Shown: piece by piece, positions 18,367 to 27,119 of the stretch
Layout of the letters: each line of letters opens with the position of its first letter
Position numbering within the stretch: the first letter of the stretch is position 1
From: an uncultured Bryobacterales bacterium
GTDB taxonomy: Bacteria; Acidobacteriota; Terriglobia; Bryobacterales; UBA6623
Assembly: GCA_951813065.1 (NCBI GenBank)
Contig: CATOTH010000010.1
Span: 248,001-312,000 of the forward strand
Length of the DNA: 64,000 nt
Direction of reading: 5' to 3'
The notes under the pieces: generated by a model
Databases searched by the model: none
What the model was told of the DNA's origin: nothing
Seen by the model: the letters and a program-made list of their open reading frames with translations, nothing else
Position numbers and translations under genes: made by a program

Positions 18367-20894
18367 TCTTCGTGCAGTACCTCGATTGGATCACGGGCCG
18401 CTGCGATCCGGGCCGGGTAGACACCGGCCACCAGACTGGCCCCATACACCGCCGTCAGCGCGGCGAGCAGGAACCCGACGGGCCAGTGGAACTGGATTGT
18501 CCAGCCAAAGGACTGCTTGTTGATCACCTTGATCAACACCAGCGACAGTGCGCCGCCCAGCAGGCATCCGATCAGGTTCGAGACCAATCCCAGCATGCCG
18601 GACTGCGCCAGCACGAGGGATCGCACCTGGGCCTTGGTCGCTCCCAGGACCCGCAGCACTCCCAACTCGGCGCGACGGTCCAGCACAAGGGTCAGCAACG
18701 CTCCGGCCATGCCCAGGATTGCCACGACGATGGCGACTGCTTCCAATGCGTAGGCGATCGCGAAGGTTCGGTCGAAAACGACCAGCGAGCGCTCTCGCAC
18801 CTCGCGGTTGCGAACGATCTGGACATTGTGCATCGCGACGGACCTGGCAATTTCCTCCTGGGCCTGAACGATGTCGGCGCCGGGCTTCAGGTAGATTGCG
18901 ATGCTCGAAGGCCTGGAGTCGGGGATGTACCGCTGGAGAATCGACCGGTCGCACATCAGCAGGCCCTCTTCCCGAGCGTAGCTGTAGTTCACTGCCGCGA
19001 CCGTGAATCCGACGCGGTTCGAGCCCAATCGAAGCTCGATCGTGTCGCCGACATGGACGTCATGCTTTCGATTGAACGGCTCACTGACGATCAGGCTGTC
19101 GCTGGTCGCCAGCTGGTCCCAGATCGTGTCGGGCTCCGGGCCCTCCAGGAAACGTGTAGTGGAACGGGCGGCGTGGAGTCGGATGTCTCGGCTGGCGAGA
19201 GTCGCCGGCAGACCCCCGTAGCTGATGTCGTAGGTGCGGAACCGGTCCACGGCAGCGACGTGCCGCGAACCTTCGACCTTGGTCACGACCGCTGGGCTCA
19301 GTGTGGCCCTGTCATTGGACCCCTCGACTCCTTCGGGCCGCAGATAGAGGTCCGCGCGTAGCTCCTCCTGGATCCACAGGTCAACGGTCTCGCGGAAGCT
19401 GCCGACCATGATTCCGACGCTGATCATCATGGCGGTAGCGATCGACATCGCAGCCACAATCACGGAGGTGCGCGCCAGCGAGGCCGCGAGGCTCCGCGCG
19501 CCAAGCATCCCGGCGACCCCGAATGGCAGGGTGAAGAGACGCTCGGAGGCCTTAAGGCAAGCCGCTGAAACCCGGGGCGTCAGCATGGCCGCTGAAGCGA
19601 CGAGCCCCAAGGCGCCGACGTATCCCGCAAACGGGATACGTTCCCACGCGGGCAGCAAGCATAGTCCGGCGGACACGATCGCGCAGCCGAGGGCTCGCCA
19701 GGCCCACTTGCCGCGGGTGGTTGCCGCATCGTACTCAAGCCTGGCCCTCGCCATCGCCTCGGAGGGGGTTGCTCCTGCGGCTTCGCGCGCGGGCCACCAC
19801 GATGCCGCCAGCGCGATGCCGATACCAACGCATGCTGCGAGCGCGCCTGTCAGGGGCCGGATGCCGATTTCCCCTGGAGCGCTGCTCACATACAGCGCCT
19901 GCACTGTCCGACCCATCGTCTCGACCGCCCCGATCGCCAGGGCCCGCCCCAGCGGTAGCCCCAGCGCCGCCCCGGCGGCGCCAAGCAGGCAGCCTTCAGC
20001 CAGGAAAGCCACGCGGACCATGCTTCGAGACGCTCCGAGCGCCCGCACTACGCCGATCTGCGGCCGTCGTCGAACGACGGACACCGATACCGTGTTGTAG
20101 ATGAGGAACGCCCCGACAATCAGTGCGATATAGCTGAGCACACGGACGTTCCAGCGGAACGCTCGCAGCATTGCTCGGCTCTGTTGCGAGCGGACTCCCG
20201 CGGCGCTGAGCACTGCGCCGGGCGGCAGGTGCTGCCGGATCGCCTCGGATCGGTCACGTTCCTCGCCGTCCGGCTCGTGGACGTAGATCCTGTCGAGTCG
20301 ACCGACTCGGTCGAGCGCTCTTTGTGCCTCGGACAGGTCCATCACGACCATCGCCCCGACCGGGCCGCCATCGGCCTGCGAGGTGTCGATAACGCCACCC
20401 ACGGTGAAGGTCTCGGTGCGATCGTTGACAAGGAGCTGGACTTCTTCGCCCTCGGCGACGCCGAGCGACGGGGTGACCCAAACGGCGTCTGAGTCCATGA
20501 TGTCGCTCAGTGCCGGAGCCGGCAGGTCGCCGCGCTCGCTTAGCAGCGCATCACCGATCAGGTCCACGCCAAACACCGGTACGCGCTCGCCCCTCCCGAG
20601 CACTGTGCCGAAACCCTCGATCCGGGCGGAAAACCGCAATGGTCCGGGCATTCGCACCAATTCACCGAACACGGCCTCCGGGATCCCGCCCACTTGATGG
20701 ATTTCGTAACTCGCGGAACCCTGCAACGTCTCGATCGAGGACCGGAACGAATTCGTCGACGCCTCTCCGGCCAGGTCGATTGCCACCACCACGGAGACGC
20801 CCAAGGCGACCGCCAGGACCGTGAGGGTCGTTCGTGCCTTCTCCCGAAGAAGAGGCCGTACGATCAGGCGGTACAGGAGTTGAGCGTGACGCAT
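18363..20894 (-). CDS. FtsX/MacB-family ABC transporter permease
   Basis: The 843-aa membrane protein has an N-terminal helix, an extracytoplasmic domain, an FtsX domain of three helices (around residues 250-390), further central helices, a second extracytoplasmic domain, and a C-terminal FtsX domain ending in YPARIAAARDPIEVLHEE. This ten-helix fused permease class works as a mechanotransmission exporter or lipoprotein extractor with a cytosolic ATPase. RRRPQIGVVRALGASRSMV and DRRAELGVLRVLGATKAQV are the duplicated coupling-helix motifs. It lies seven bases after the ATPase gene and overlaps the AttH-like gene. The substrate is unknown. Confidence 0.88.
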   Translation of the reverse strand: MRHAQLLYRLIVRPLLREKARTTLTVLAVALGVSVVVAIDLAGEASTNSFRSSIETLQGSASYEIHQVGGIPEAVFGELVRMPGPLRFSARIEGFGTVLGRGERVPVFGVDLIGDALLSERGDLPAPALSDIMDSDAVWVTPSLGVAEGEEVQLLVNDRTETFTVGGVIDTSQADGGPVGAMVVMDLSEAQRALDRVGRLDRIYVHEPDGEERDRSEAIRQHLPPGAVLSAAGVRSQQSRAMLRAFRWNVRVLSYIALIVGAFLIYNTVSVSVVRRRPQIGVVRALGASRSMVRVAFLAEGCLLGAAGAALGLPLGRALAIGAVETMGRTVQALYVSSAPGEIGIRPLTGALAACVGIGIALAASWWPAREAAGATPSEAMARARLEYDAATTRGKWAWRALGCAIVSAGLCLLPAWERIPFAGYVGALGLVASAAMLTPRVSAACLKASERLFTLPFGVAGMLGARSLAASLARTSVIVAAMSIATAMMISVGIMVGSFRETVDLWIQEELRADLYLRPEGVEGSNDRATLSPAVVTKVEGSRHVAAVDRFRTYDISYGGLPATLASRDIRLHAARSTTRFLEGPEPDTIWDQLATSDSLIVSEPFNRKHDVHVGDTIELRLGSNRVGFTVAAVNYSYAREEGLLMCDRSILQRYIPDSRPSSIAIYLKPGADIVQAQEEIARSVAMHNVQIVRNREVRERSLVVFDRTFAIAYALEAVAIVVAILGMAGALLTLVLDRRAELGVLRVLGATKAQVRSLVLAQSGMLGLVSNLIGCLLGGALSLVLIKVINKQSFGWTIQFHWPVGFLLAALTAVYGASLVAGVYPARIAAARDPIEVLHEE

Positions 20895-20901
20895 CGGTTT
20901 A

Positions 20902-21588
20902 TCAGACCGGCCTGGTGGGTGATTCGGGGGACAGGCGGCCGTCGCTCAGCCTCAGGATGCGTCCGGCCCGCGCGGCCGAATCCCGGCTATGAGTCGCCAT
21001 CACGATGGTGGTGCCTAGATCCGTGTTGATGTGCTGGAGGAGATCCAGAATGCCACTTGAGGTTTCGGTGTCCAGGTTTCCGATCGGTTCGTCGGCAAGC
21101 AGCACAGCCGGGGAATGCACCAGGGCGCGCGCAACGGCAACGCGTTGCATCTGGCCTCCCGAGAGCTGGTAGGGGAGGCGGTCCCCCAAGCCGTTCAGGC
21201 CGACGAGTTCCATCAGTTCCAGAGCCCGATGTCTTGGGCGCGGCTGCGACGCCAGCTGCAGCGGAAGTTCGACGTTTTCTACGGCGCTCAGTGTCGGTAG
21301 CAGCTGGAAGAACTGGAAGATGAAACCGACTTGCTCACGACGGACGGCAGTCAGCTCCGCATCGCCCATCCGAGCCGTTGAGACCCCGCCGATGTGGACT
21401 TCGCCATGGGTGGGCAGGTCCATAGCCCCCGCGAGGTTGAGGAACGTGCTCTTGCCGCAACCGCTACGGCCGATCAAGGCAACGAATTCGCCAGGATCGA
21501 TCTCGACCGTGACGTCACTCAACGCCGTCACGGATTGACCAGACAGTCCGTAGAGCTTCGAGACGTTTGCAAAGCGCAGGACCGACAA
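20902..21588 (-). CDS. ABC transporter ATP-binding protein (MacB/LolD type)
   Basis: The 228-aa ATPase has Walker [11 protein letters not shown]-loop [21 protein letters not shown], signature [15 protein letters not shown], Walker B AVLLADEP and the H-loop TIVMATHS. The Q-loop and length place it with LolD/MacB-type subunits that pair with FtsX permeases, here the next gene. The start is an unusual TTG at 21588 with no Shine-Dalgarno; TATTCT ends six bases upstream, another possible near-leaderless start. The three genes 21588-17251 look like one operon. Confidence 0.9.
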   Translation of the reverse strand: MSVLRFANVSKLYGLSGQSVTALSDVTVEIDPGEFVALIGRSGCGKSTFLNLAGAMDLPTHGEVHIGGVSTARMGDAELTAVRREQVGFIFQFFQLLPTLSAVENVELPLQLASQPRPRHRALELMELVGLNGLGDRLPYQLSGGQMQRVAVARALVHSPAVLLADEPIGNLDTETSSGILDLLQHINTDLGTTIVMATHSRDSAARAGRILRLSDGRLSPESPTRPV

Positions 21589-21603
21589 TCGACAAGAATA
21601 TCA

Positions 21604-22227
21604 ACCGCGCTGTCGACTCCCTCGCCCACGTTGCTTGCCCACACACAGCGCAGGGTGCCATCCTCGGGGTTTGGGGGTGTGCAGTTGGCGGTCGGCGATT
21701 CAACGTGAAATCGGCCAATCAAGATCCACATCCCTTTCCCTTGCGCGCTAGCGTGGTGTATCCCGCAGGGAGAGTAGCAAACGATACCTTGCACCACTTC
21801 AAGATCCTCGAACTTCGGCGGGTGCCGGAACCGGACGTTGACCTTGAAGAGCATTGCTTCTTTCGGTCACGGGGGGATTCAGGTAGGGAGCCAGGAATCG
21901 TTGACGGCCAGACCAGTCCGTCCGTTCTGTCGGTCCAAGGCTCACCCCGGCCGCTCGCGCGGCGCTATCGATTTGATCCCTGAGTTCGACAGCGCCGTTC
22001 GTATCGAAGTCTAGCGAGGTTTCGCTCAGGCCAACGAGGGCAGCCGTTGAACCCCAGAACGTAACGCAACGATCAGCATCGCGCCAAGGCAGGCAGACTG
22101 GTCGGACAAGGGACTCTCGGGCCTGGATGGGGATTCATGGGAATCAGTCGGCGCTCTACCGGGTGCCAGTGCCTGGCTCGGTCCCAGTGTGACCGGTCGG
22201 CTGTCTCATGGACTGGAGGGCTCGTCC
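21604..22227. other. Gene-poor stretch with a degraded minus-strand reading frame
   Basis: No intact gene can be supported. On the minus strand an open stretch from about 22120 down to a stop at 21799 reads like protein (TFWGSTAALVGLSETSLDFD, then AARAAGVSLGPTERTDW) but has no ATG start. A second frame (ATG at 21854, ending inside the ATPase gene at 21528) encodes 108 residues of unknown type. I take this as remnants of one or two decayed genes. Confidence 0.35.
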
Positions 22228-23169
22228 CTAGGAATCTAGCCCCGAGGGGCGGGAACGACTCGCGACGCTCCGGAGTCGCTCCTCCAGTTTCTGCACTCGA
22301 TCCTCGGCGGCGAGAGCCCGGTCCCGCTCGGCGGTCACTCGATTCTCGGCGGCGAGAGCCCGGTCCCGCTCCGCATCGGCCCGGTCCCGCTCCGCATCGG
22401 CCCGGTCCCGCTCGGCGGTCGCCCGGTCCCGCTCGGCGGCCGCCCGGTTCCGCTCCGCATCGGCCCGGTCCCGCTCGGCGGTCGCCCGGTCCTCGGCAAT
22501 CCGCCGCCGACGCTCCGCTTCCTCCAGCGCCCCGTCGAACTCCTCGCCCGTCCGCGGGTCGGCGAACACCAGCACCGTCGCTCCGTCCCGCTTGCGGCTG
22601 CGCAGATCCAGCCCCAGTACCCGGCTCCGCAGGTGCCGGCCACGGCCCGGGCGCTCGACGGACTCCACCGGCTCGTACCGCCCCCCGGTCGCCGCATAGC
22701 CCTCCAGGGCTGTCCCCATCAGCGCTCCTTCCGGGTCCAGCCGCCAGTACTCGCGCACTCCGATTCGGGCGTACTCGCCCGCCTTGTAGCGGGCGTCGTG
22801 TTTCACCGTCGACGGCGACGCCACTTCCAGCACGAAGTCCGGCGCCTTGCCTTCGGCCCAGACCCTGTACGTGCTGCGGTTCCCCCCGCGCCCGACACCG
22901 AACACCACCTGCACGTCCGGGTGCAGCCAGGCCGCGTTGTCTCCGCGCTCGTAGTACACCACCAGTTCCATGGCCACCAGCACGTCCTCGCGGTCCCGGA
23001 AGCGGTTGCGTAATGCGGCCGTGGCCAGCAGGACCGCGTCCCCGTGCCAGACGCTCTGCGCGATCCATTGCCGTTCCGGGTACTCGACGGCGTCGGGTTC
23101 CCCCGCCGCCTCGGCGGCCGAGTTGGCCGCGGCGGCAAGTGCAGTCGGTGTATGGGTCTTGAGCGACAT
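22228..23169 (-). CDS. Uma2-family (DUF820) putative nuclease with heptad-repeat tail
   Basis: Residues about 30-205 form a PD-(D/E)xK-like Uma2 domain: DVLVAMELVVYYERGD, HPDVQVVFGV, KAPDFVLEVASPSTVKHD and YKAGEYARIGVREYWRLDPE. The acidic residues in APDFVLEVASP are the probable catalytic ones. The last 100 residues are charged repeats of ERDRADA type, a long coiled coil or charged single helix. Uma2 proteins are numerous in cyanobacteria and other lineages and their function is unproven. I start at the ATG at 23169 (MSLKTHT); a TTG at 23181 is an alternative. Confidence 0.8.
   Translation of the reverse strand: MSLKTHTPTALAAAANSAAEAAGEPDAVEYPERQWIAQSVWHGDAVLLATAALRNRFRDREDVLVAMELVVYYERGDNAAWLHPDVQVVFGVGRGGNRSTYRVWAEGKAPDFVLEVASPSTVKHDARYKAGEYARIGVREYWRLDPEGALMGTALEGYAATGGRYEPVESVERPGRGRHLRSRVLGLDLRSRKRDGATVLVFADPRTGEEFDGALEEAERRRRIAEDRATAERDRADAERNRAAAERDRATAERDRADAERDRADAERDRALAAENRVTAERDRALAAEDRVQKLEERLRSVASRSRPSGLDS
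22303..22486. repeat. Tandem 21-bp repeats within the Uma2 gene
   Basis: Six 21-base units run from 22361 to 22486 (unit like CGGTCCCGCTCCGCATCGGC plus one base), each coding for one seven-residue repeat. A 42-base offset copy of CTCGGCGGCGAGAGCCCGGT at 22303 and 22345 extends the array. Unit variants alternate between ERDRADA and ERDRATA types. Confidence 0.85.
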
Positions 23170-23253
23170 CCCGGATCCCAATCCGCGCCAGCGTCCTTCC
23201 TTCGTGATTATAGGGCTGTCGTTCAGGGGGCCATACCTCTCTCCGGCACTTCT

Positions 23254-23397
23254 TCAAGATAAGAGGTCGGTTGAATGGCGGTTGAAACCGCGAGTGACTG
23301 CGAGCCCAGTGCCTCCATTCAGGACCAAGCCCAAGTCTTGGACACGTGTCACGACATCCCGCATCAAGCGCTCATGTAACTCTTGGTGCGGAGTTAG
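23254..23397 (-). pseudogene. Truncated AbiEii-like nucleotidyltransferase fragment
   Basis: Minus-strand frame LTPHQELHERLMRDVVTRVQ then DLGLVLNGGTGLAVTRGFNRHSTDLLS and a stop. This resembles the N-terminus of AbiEii/AbiGii nucleotidyltransferase-like toxins, which have an ancient GGTALA...DLDFF motif. Only about 47 residues are present, and the second acidic residue of the DLD motif is lost. It begins next to the stop of the upstream 137-aa gene. It appears to be a broken gene rather than a short functional one. Confidence 0.5.
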
Positions 23398-23807
23398 TCG
23401 TACATCACGCCGTATACGACCGTGGGGAGCCACTGGTCGAACGCCTCCCTGCGAGGTCCTCGAGTCTGTCCTCGCAACGGCTTCAGATAGTCTTCCACCA
23501 GGACATCGATGTCCTCTTGGGTCCACATCCAGTCGTTAATCTGGCAGGCTGGCAGTACTTCGGCCGAACACCGACCTTGCAGCATGCTCATCGCCATGTC
23601 AGCGATCGCCCGGTAGTGATTGGCCACCCATACCGGTCCGTCGTACGGTTTGATGCCGCGGTTTGCGATCTGGTGACCCATGTCTCGTACCCCGCGGGAC
23701 CCCAGAGTTAGCGTTGTATCAACCAAGCCATTCCTGCCTGCGAGCCTGGCGTACGAGCGTGCCGGATAGCCGAAGAAGCTCACTTCAAAGCGCCAGTCTC
23801 CGGTCAT
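23394..23807 (-). CDS. Hypothetical protein (137 aa)
   Basis: An ATG at 23807 with a GGGAG Shine-Dalgarno a few bases upstream opens a 137-residue protein with mixed alpha/beta character (MTGDWRFEVSFFGYPARSYA, then WVANHYRAIADMAMSMLQGR, then EDIDVLVEDYLKPL). I do not recognise the family. There is no signal peptide or membrane helix. The AbiEii-like remnant begins at its stop codon and a small interrupted frame precedes it by 43 bases, so it is probably the middle of a three-gene accessory operon. The downstream partner is broken. Confidence 0.55.
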   Translation of the reverse strand: MTGDWRFEVSFFGYPARSYARLAGRNGLVDTTLTLGSRGVRDMGHQIANRGIKPYDGPVWVANHYRAIADMAMSMLQGRCSAEVLPACQINDWMWTQEDIDVLVEDYLKPLRGQTRGPRREAFDQWLPTVVYGVMYD

Positions 23808-23850
23808 TTCTCCCGGAAGCCGGAGGTTGAGGGCACGTTTGAAGGAAATG

Positions 23851-24087
23851 TTAGGAAGTTGGGCTGGTCTCCGGGATCAGTACAGGATGCCTCCGGTCCG
23901 GCTCCCGGAGTTGCACTCGGGAATCCAGCCACGCGATAAACCTCTCCCAGCGTTCCTTCGAAAGGCCCAAGAGTCTCGGATGCTGGAGAAGATTCCCTCA
24001 TCCTTGGGCAAGGCCCCACGCGATCTTCTTCAGGTCCTCGTTGGAGACGGATTCGGGAATCGTAAGATCACACTTACTTTCACCCAT
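23851..24087 (-). pseudogene. Small reading frame interrupted by an in-frame TGA
   Basis: An ATG at 24087 is preceded by a strong Shine-Dalgarno (GGAGG, seven bases upstream) and begins MGESKCDLTIPESVSNEDLK, continuing to 29 residues. TGA at 23998-24000 ends this frame, but the same frame continues with GNLLQHPRLLGLSKERWERF and IAWLDSRVQLREPDRRHPVL to a TAA at 23851. The sequence after the stop is helix-like and of normal composition, so TGA probably replaced a sense codon such as TGG. It is either a pseudogene or a real 29-aa leader peptide. Confidence 0.5.
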
Positions 24088-24247
24088 TGTTCGCCTCCAA
24101 TGTAATCAGTATACCAGTAGGGCATATCCAATGGGACGTGTTGTCGGATTCGTCTGGGAACGGCCCGCCCAGCCGTCACCGGGTGACTGCCGAAGCCTGC
24201 CTCCCATCGTGGCATCCACGGGACCGCAGGTCGCTGTCCGCTGTCCC

Positions 24248-24847
24248 TCAGGCCTTGTCGCGCGACGAGGCCGTGCCACGCAGCAACCGAATCGGCTTCG
24301 TTACCAGGATGTCGAACAGCTCGCCGGGAAGCTGGAAAATATCAACCAGCAACGGCCTGGATCCCTCGCCCACGATCAGGACGTCGCGTCGATGAAGCAA
24401 GTAGCTGAGCACGCACGTGAACATGGAAAACCCTACTGACGCGGCCACGCTTTCGTAGAGCTTCGCCGTACCCCGCAGGGAGTGAATGGCGAACTCGATT
24501 CCATGCGCCAATGCCGGCAGCGCGACCATGATCATCAGGCTGGCCTTCCAAGCCGGTTGCACGCGGCGAAACGTCTGCGAGACGGCCGCCAACGTGCCCA
24601 CCATCGGTGCGCGGTAAAAGAGTTCGGTGAGAACCGCGCTGATCGCGCTGTCCAGGCTAGAGGTCAGATTCACGGCGAAGAAGATCGAAGATCTCATCGC
24701 GGCGCTCAAGACTGCCGCCTTCCAATTCCAGCGCCGGAGCACCAGTTGCACCGGGTGCCGGGCCAGGCTGGAAAGCACTCCAACAATAGTGATTGCAAGC
24801 GGGGCGCCCGCACGTGTCGAGGTCGTTGGATCCATGGTCGGGGGCAT
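24248..24847 (-). CDS. Hypothetical membrane protein (199 aa)
   Basis: The protein has about four hydrophobic segments: LAITIVGVLSSL, MRSSIFFAVNLTSSLDSAIS through MVGTLAAVS, ASLMIMVALPALAHGIEFAI, and VAASVGFSMFTCVLSYLL. An RRW/RRD-rich cytosolic side suggests an inner-membrane location. No family is recognised. It lies 81 bases downstream of the cytochrome c gene on the same strand and could be the last gene of a TPP-enzyme/cytochrome/membrane-protein operon; a membrane anchor for that system is possible but unproven. Confidence 0.55.
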   Translation of the reverse strand: MPPTMDPTTSTRAGAPLAITIVGVLSSLARHPVQLVLRRWNWKAAVLSAAMRSSIFFAVNLTSSLDSAISAVLTELFYRAPMVGTLAAVSQTFRRVQPAWKASLMIMVALPALAHGIEFAIHSLRGTAKLYESVAASVGFSMFTCVLSYLLHRRDVLIVGEGSRPLLVDIFQLPGELFDILVTKPIRLLRGTASSRDKA

Positions 24848-24928
24848 CCGGCCTCAGTCGTGCCGCAAGGCTGGTTCCATTCACATCATCGCAGTCTCGC
24901 CGCCTCACGCCGGAGAGGAGGCCCGGCA

Positions 24929-25441
24929 CTACTGGCCGAGGTCATGACACAGAAAGCATTCGACGGAAGCCTTGCGTTCCGCATGGCAGTTCATGCAGGC
25001 CACCATATTGGTCGAAATCTCTTGGTCCAACACCGTGCGCGAAGCCACCGGTCCGTGGCAGGTGACGCAATCCAACCCCGCCTTTGAATGCTCCCCGTGG
25101 CTGAAGAAGACGTAGTCAGGCACTTGGTAGACGCGCTCCCAGCGAATCCTGCTACCGGGCGCCATGGCTGCGAGCTCGCGGACTGCCGGATTGTCCGTTG
25201 CAATGGCTTGGTGGCAGACCATGCAATCGTCTCGTTGCGGAACACCGGCACGCTCGGCTCGTGCCGCCCCGGGGTGGCAGTCGGTGCAGGCCATGCGTTG
25301 ATCCATATGCGCTTTGTGACTGAACGCAACCGGTTGCGCGGGAACTACCCGGGGCAACTGCTCAGGAGGGGGTTCGTAAGTCGCCTGGGCCCATAGCGCT
25401 GCCGGCAATAGCGACGCCCCGAGCTTTCGTCGCCACGTCAT
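24929..25441 (-). CDS. Exported five-heme c-type cytochrome
   Basis: The 170-aa protein has a signal sequence (MTWRRKLGASLLPAALWAQ) and five CxxCH heme-binding motifs: CTDCH, CMVCH, CVTCH, CMNCH and CFLCH. Several additional histidines, such as FSHKAHMD and FFSHGEHSKAG, are positioned as distal ligands. This fits the cytochrome c3/c7-like periplasmic electron carriers. It begins eight bases after the stop codon of the TPP-dependent enzyme, so the two are probably co-transcribed. The ATG at 25441 is chosen because upstream sequence overlaps the previous gene and lacks signal-peptide character. Confidence 0.82.
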   Translation of the reverse strand: MTWRRKLGASLLPAALWAQATYEPPPEQLPRVVPAQPVAFSHKAHMDQRMACTDCHPGAARAERAGVPQRDDCMVCHQAIATDNPAVRELAAMAPGSRIRWERVYQVPDYVFFSHGEHSKAGLDCVTCHGPVASRTVLDQEISTNMVACMNCHAERKASVECFLCHDLGQ

Positions 25442-25448
25442 CGGGCGG

Positions 25449-27119
25449 CTACCGGGCCCGCCGGTCGATCTGGTATTGCGTGAAGGGCGAGCCGGCGCCG
25501 TCGATTTCGACATTCACCAAGAATGGCCTCTCGCTCCGGAATGCCCGTTTGAATGCGTCGGGAAGCTGCTCCCGTGACGTGACATGCGCCCCGTCGCCGC
25601 CAAAGCCCTTCATCACCAGGTCGTAGCGGGTCCTGCGCAGTTCGCACGCTACGGTATCCGACTCGGGATAAAACCCTCGCTGCAACTCGCGCTCGACGCC
25701 CCATCCGCCGTCGTTGCCGACGATCACGACGAGCGGCAGGCCGAGGCGCACGGCGGTGTCGAGTTCGCCGATGTAGAACCCTAGCGACCCGTCTCCGGTG
25801 ATCACGACCGACTTCGAGTCCGGGCGCAGGATCTGGGCGCTGAGGCCGATAGGCAGGCCGACTCCGAGACCCGCGAGCGAACCCAGTCGCATCCAGCGGC
25901 CCACATGGCGCGCTTGGAGCATGAACCGACCCCAGTGGACGAAATCGCCGCCGTCCCAGCAGATCGTGGCGTCGGAAGGGATCGAGCGCCGGAGCGCGTC
26001 GTAGACATGGACCGAGTGCATCGGCGACCGGGGCGTGGCGGTCAGCCGAGCGACTTCGGCGGCGTATGTGTCGCAGCCGTGTCGCACCTCCCCGATCCAA
26101 CTTGACCGATCCACGGGCGTCCGGTTCGCCAGTTCCGCATTGAGCACTTCCAATGTCGTCCTGGCGTCCGCCTGGATGCCGACTTCCAGCGATCGGTTGA
26201 GGCCCAGTTCCGTCCCGCAAACGTCGATCTGGACAGTCTTCGCCCGCTCGTTGAACAGTTGCGGGCCTCCCATTCGAAGGCCGTAGTCCAGGCGCTTACC
26301 CACGACGATCACCAGGTCGGACTGTCGTAGCGCGGTTTCCGCGCCTCGGTTGATTGTTCCGTCCGCGTAACCGAAGCAGAGCGGGTGCTCGTCCGACACC
26401 ATGCCCCGCGCAAGGTTTGTCGTGAACAGCGGCGCGCCGACACTTTCGACGAACGCTTGCAGCTCGGTCTCCGCCCCGGACCAATACGCACCTGACCCGG
26501 CGACGATGACGGGCCGCTCGGCCGCCAAGAGCAGGTCCATCACGCTGTCGACATCGCTGTTCGAGGGGGCATTGCGAAGGATCCCGACCGGCTCGGTAGG
26601 AATCGGGTAGTGGCTGTCATTGCGTTCGGTGAACAAGTCGACAGGAATGCTCAGGTGAGCGACGCCTGGACGGCCATGCAGCATCGCTTGGTAGGAGCGC
26701 TTGACATAGAACGGCAGCTGGCTCGAACGGGCTGGAACTGCTGCGTACTTGCTAATGCCCTGCACCAGCTTGAGCTGGTCCATGTCCTGGAATGCAAAGC
26801 GGTCCCGCAAGCTCGAATCGCTCATCCCGCTGACCGACAGCATGGGAACGGCGGTTGCGTTTGCCGTGGCGATGCCTGTGATCGAGTTGGTGTGGCCCGG
26901 CGCCCCCGTCACCATCGACACCCCCGGCGTCCGGGTTAGGCGGGTCCAGCCGTCGGCCATGTGAACAGCCGCCGACTCGTGACGCGTGTCATAGACGGAG
27001 ATCCCCTCCCGAGCGGCAACTTGAAGCACATCGTTGAGGTGGTCGCCTACGAGCGTGAAGATCCTGTCGACGCCCTGCCTCGCAAGGCTGCGGACGAATA
27101 GCTCGGATCCAGACGGCAT
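25449..27119 (-). CDS. Thiamine-diphosphate-dependent enzyme (acetolactate synthase-like)
   Basis: The 556-aa protein has the three-domain layout of the POX/AHAS family. The PYR domain carries the catalytic glutamate Glu48 in DTRHESAAVHMADG. The central domain contains RPVIVAGSGAYWSGA. The PP domain has the thiamine motif GDGSLGFYIGELDTAVRL ending in VIVGNDGGWG (GDG...N). Family members include acetolactate synthase, oxalyl-CoA decarboxylase, benzaldehyde lyase and sulfopyruvate decarboxylase; the substrate is not deducible. There is no adjacent small regulatory subunit, which argues against branched-chain synthesis. Its close partner is a multiheme cytochrome, which is unusual. Confidence 0.82.
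   Translation of the reverse strand: MPSGSELFVRSLARQGVDRIFTLVGDHLNDVLQVAAREGISVYDTRHESAAVHMADGWTRLTRTPGVSMVTGAPGHTNSITGIATANATAVPMLSVSGMSDSSLRDRFAFQDMDQLKLVQGISKYAAVPARSSQLPFYVKRSYQAMLHGRPGVAHLSIPVDLFTERNDSHYPIPTEPVGILRNAPSNSDVDSVMDLLLAAERPVIVAGSGAYWSGAETELQAFVESVGAPLFTTNLARGMVSDEHPLCFGYADGTINRGAETALRQSDLVIVVGKRLDYGLRMGGPQLFNERAKTVQIDVCGTELGLNRSLEVGIQADARTTLEVLNAELANRTPVDRSSWIGEVRHGCDTYAAEVARLTATPRSPMHSVHVYDALRRSIPSDATICWDGGDFVHWGRFMLQARHVGRWMRLGSLAGLGVGLPIGLSAQILRPDSKSVVITGDGSLGFYIGELDTAVRLGLPLVVIVGNDGGWGVERELQRGFYPESDTVACELRRTRYDLVMKGFGGDGAHVTSREQLPDAFKRAFRSERPFLVNVEIDGAGSPFTQYQIDRRAR

Noticed and set aside
18327-19361. 344-codon plus-strand frame opposite the FtsX permease
   Set aside because: Antisense shadow in GC-rich coding sequence; the minus-strand permease is well supported.
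22303-22486. Regular 21-bp repeats looking like a CRISPR or minisatellite array
   Set aside because: There are no unique spacers; units abut directly and encode in-frame heptads of the Uma2 protein tail.
23998-24000. Selenocysteine readthrough of the in-frame TGA
   Set aside because: No SECIS-like hairpin was found just downstream and the surrounding peptide resembles no selenoprotein; a nonsense mutation is simpler.
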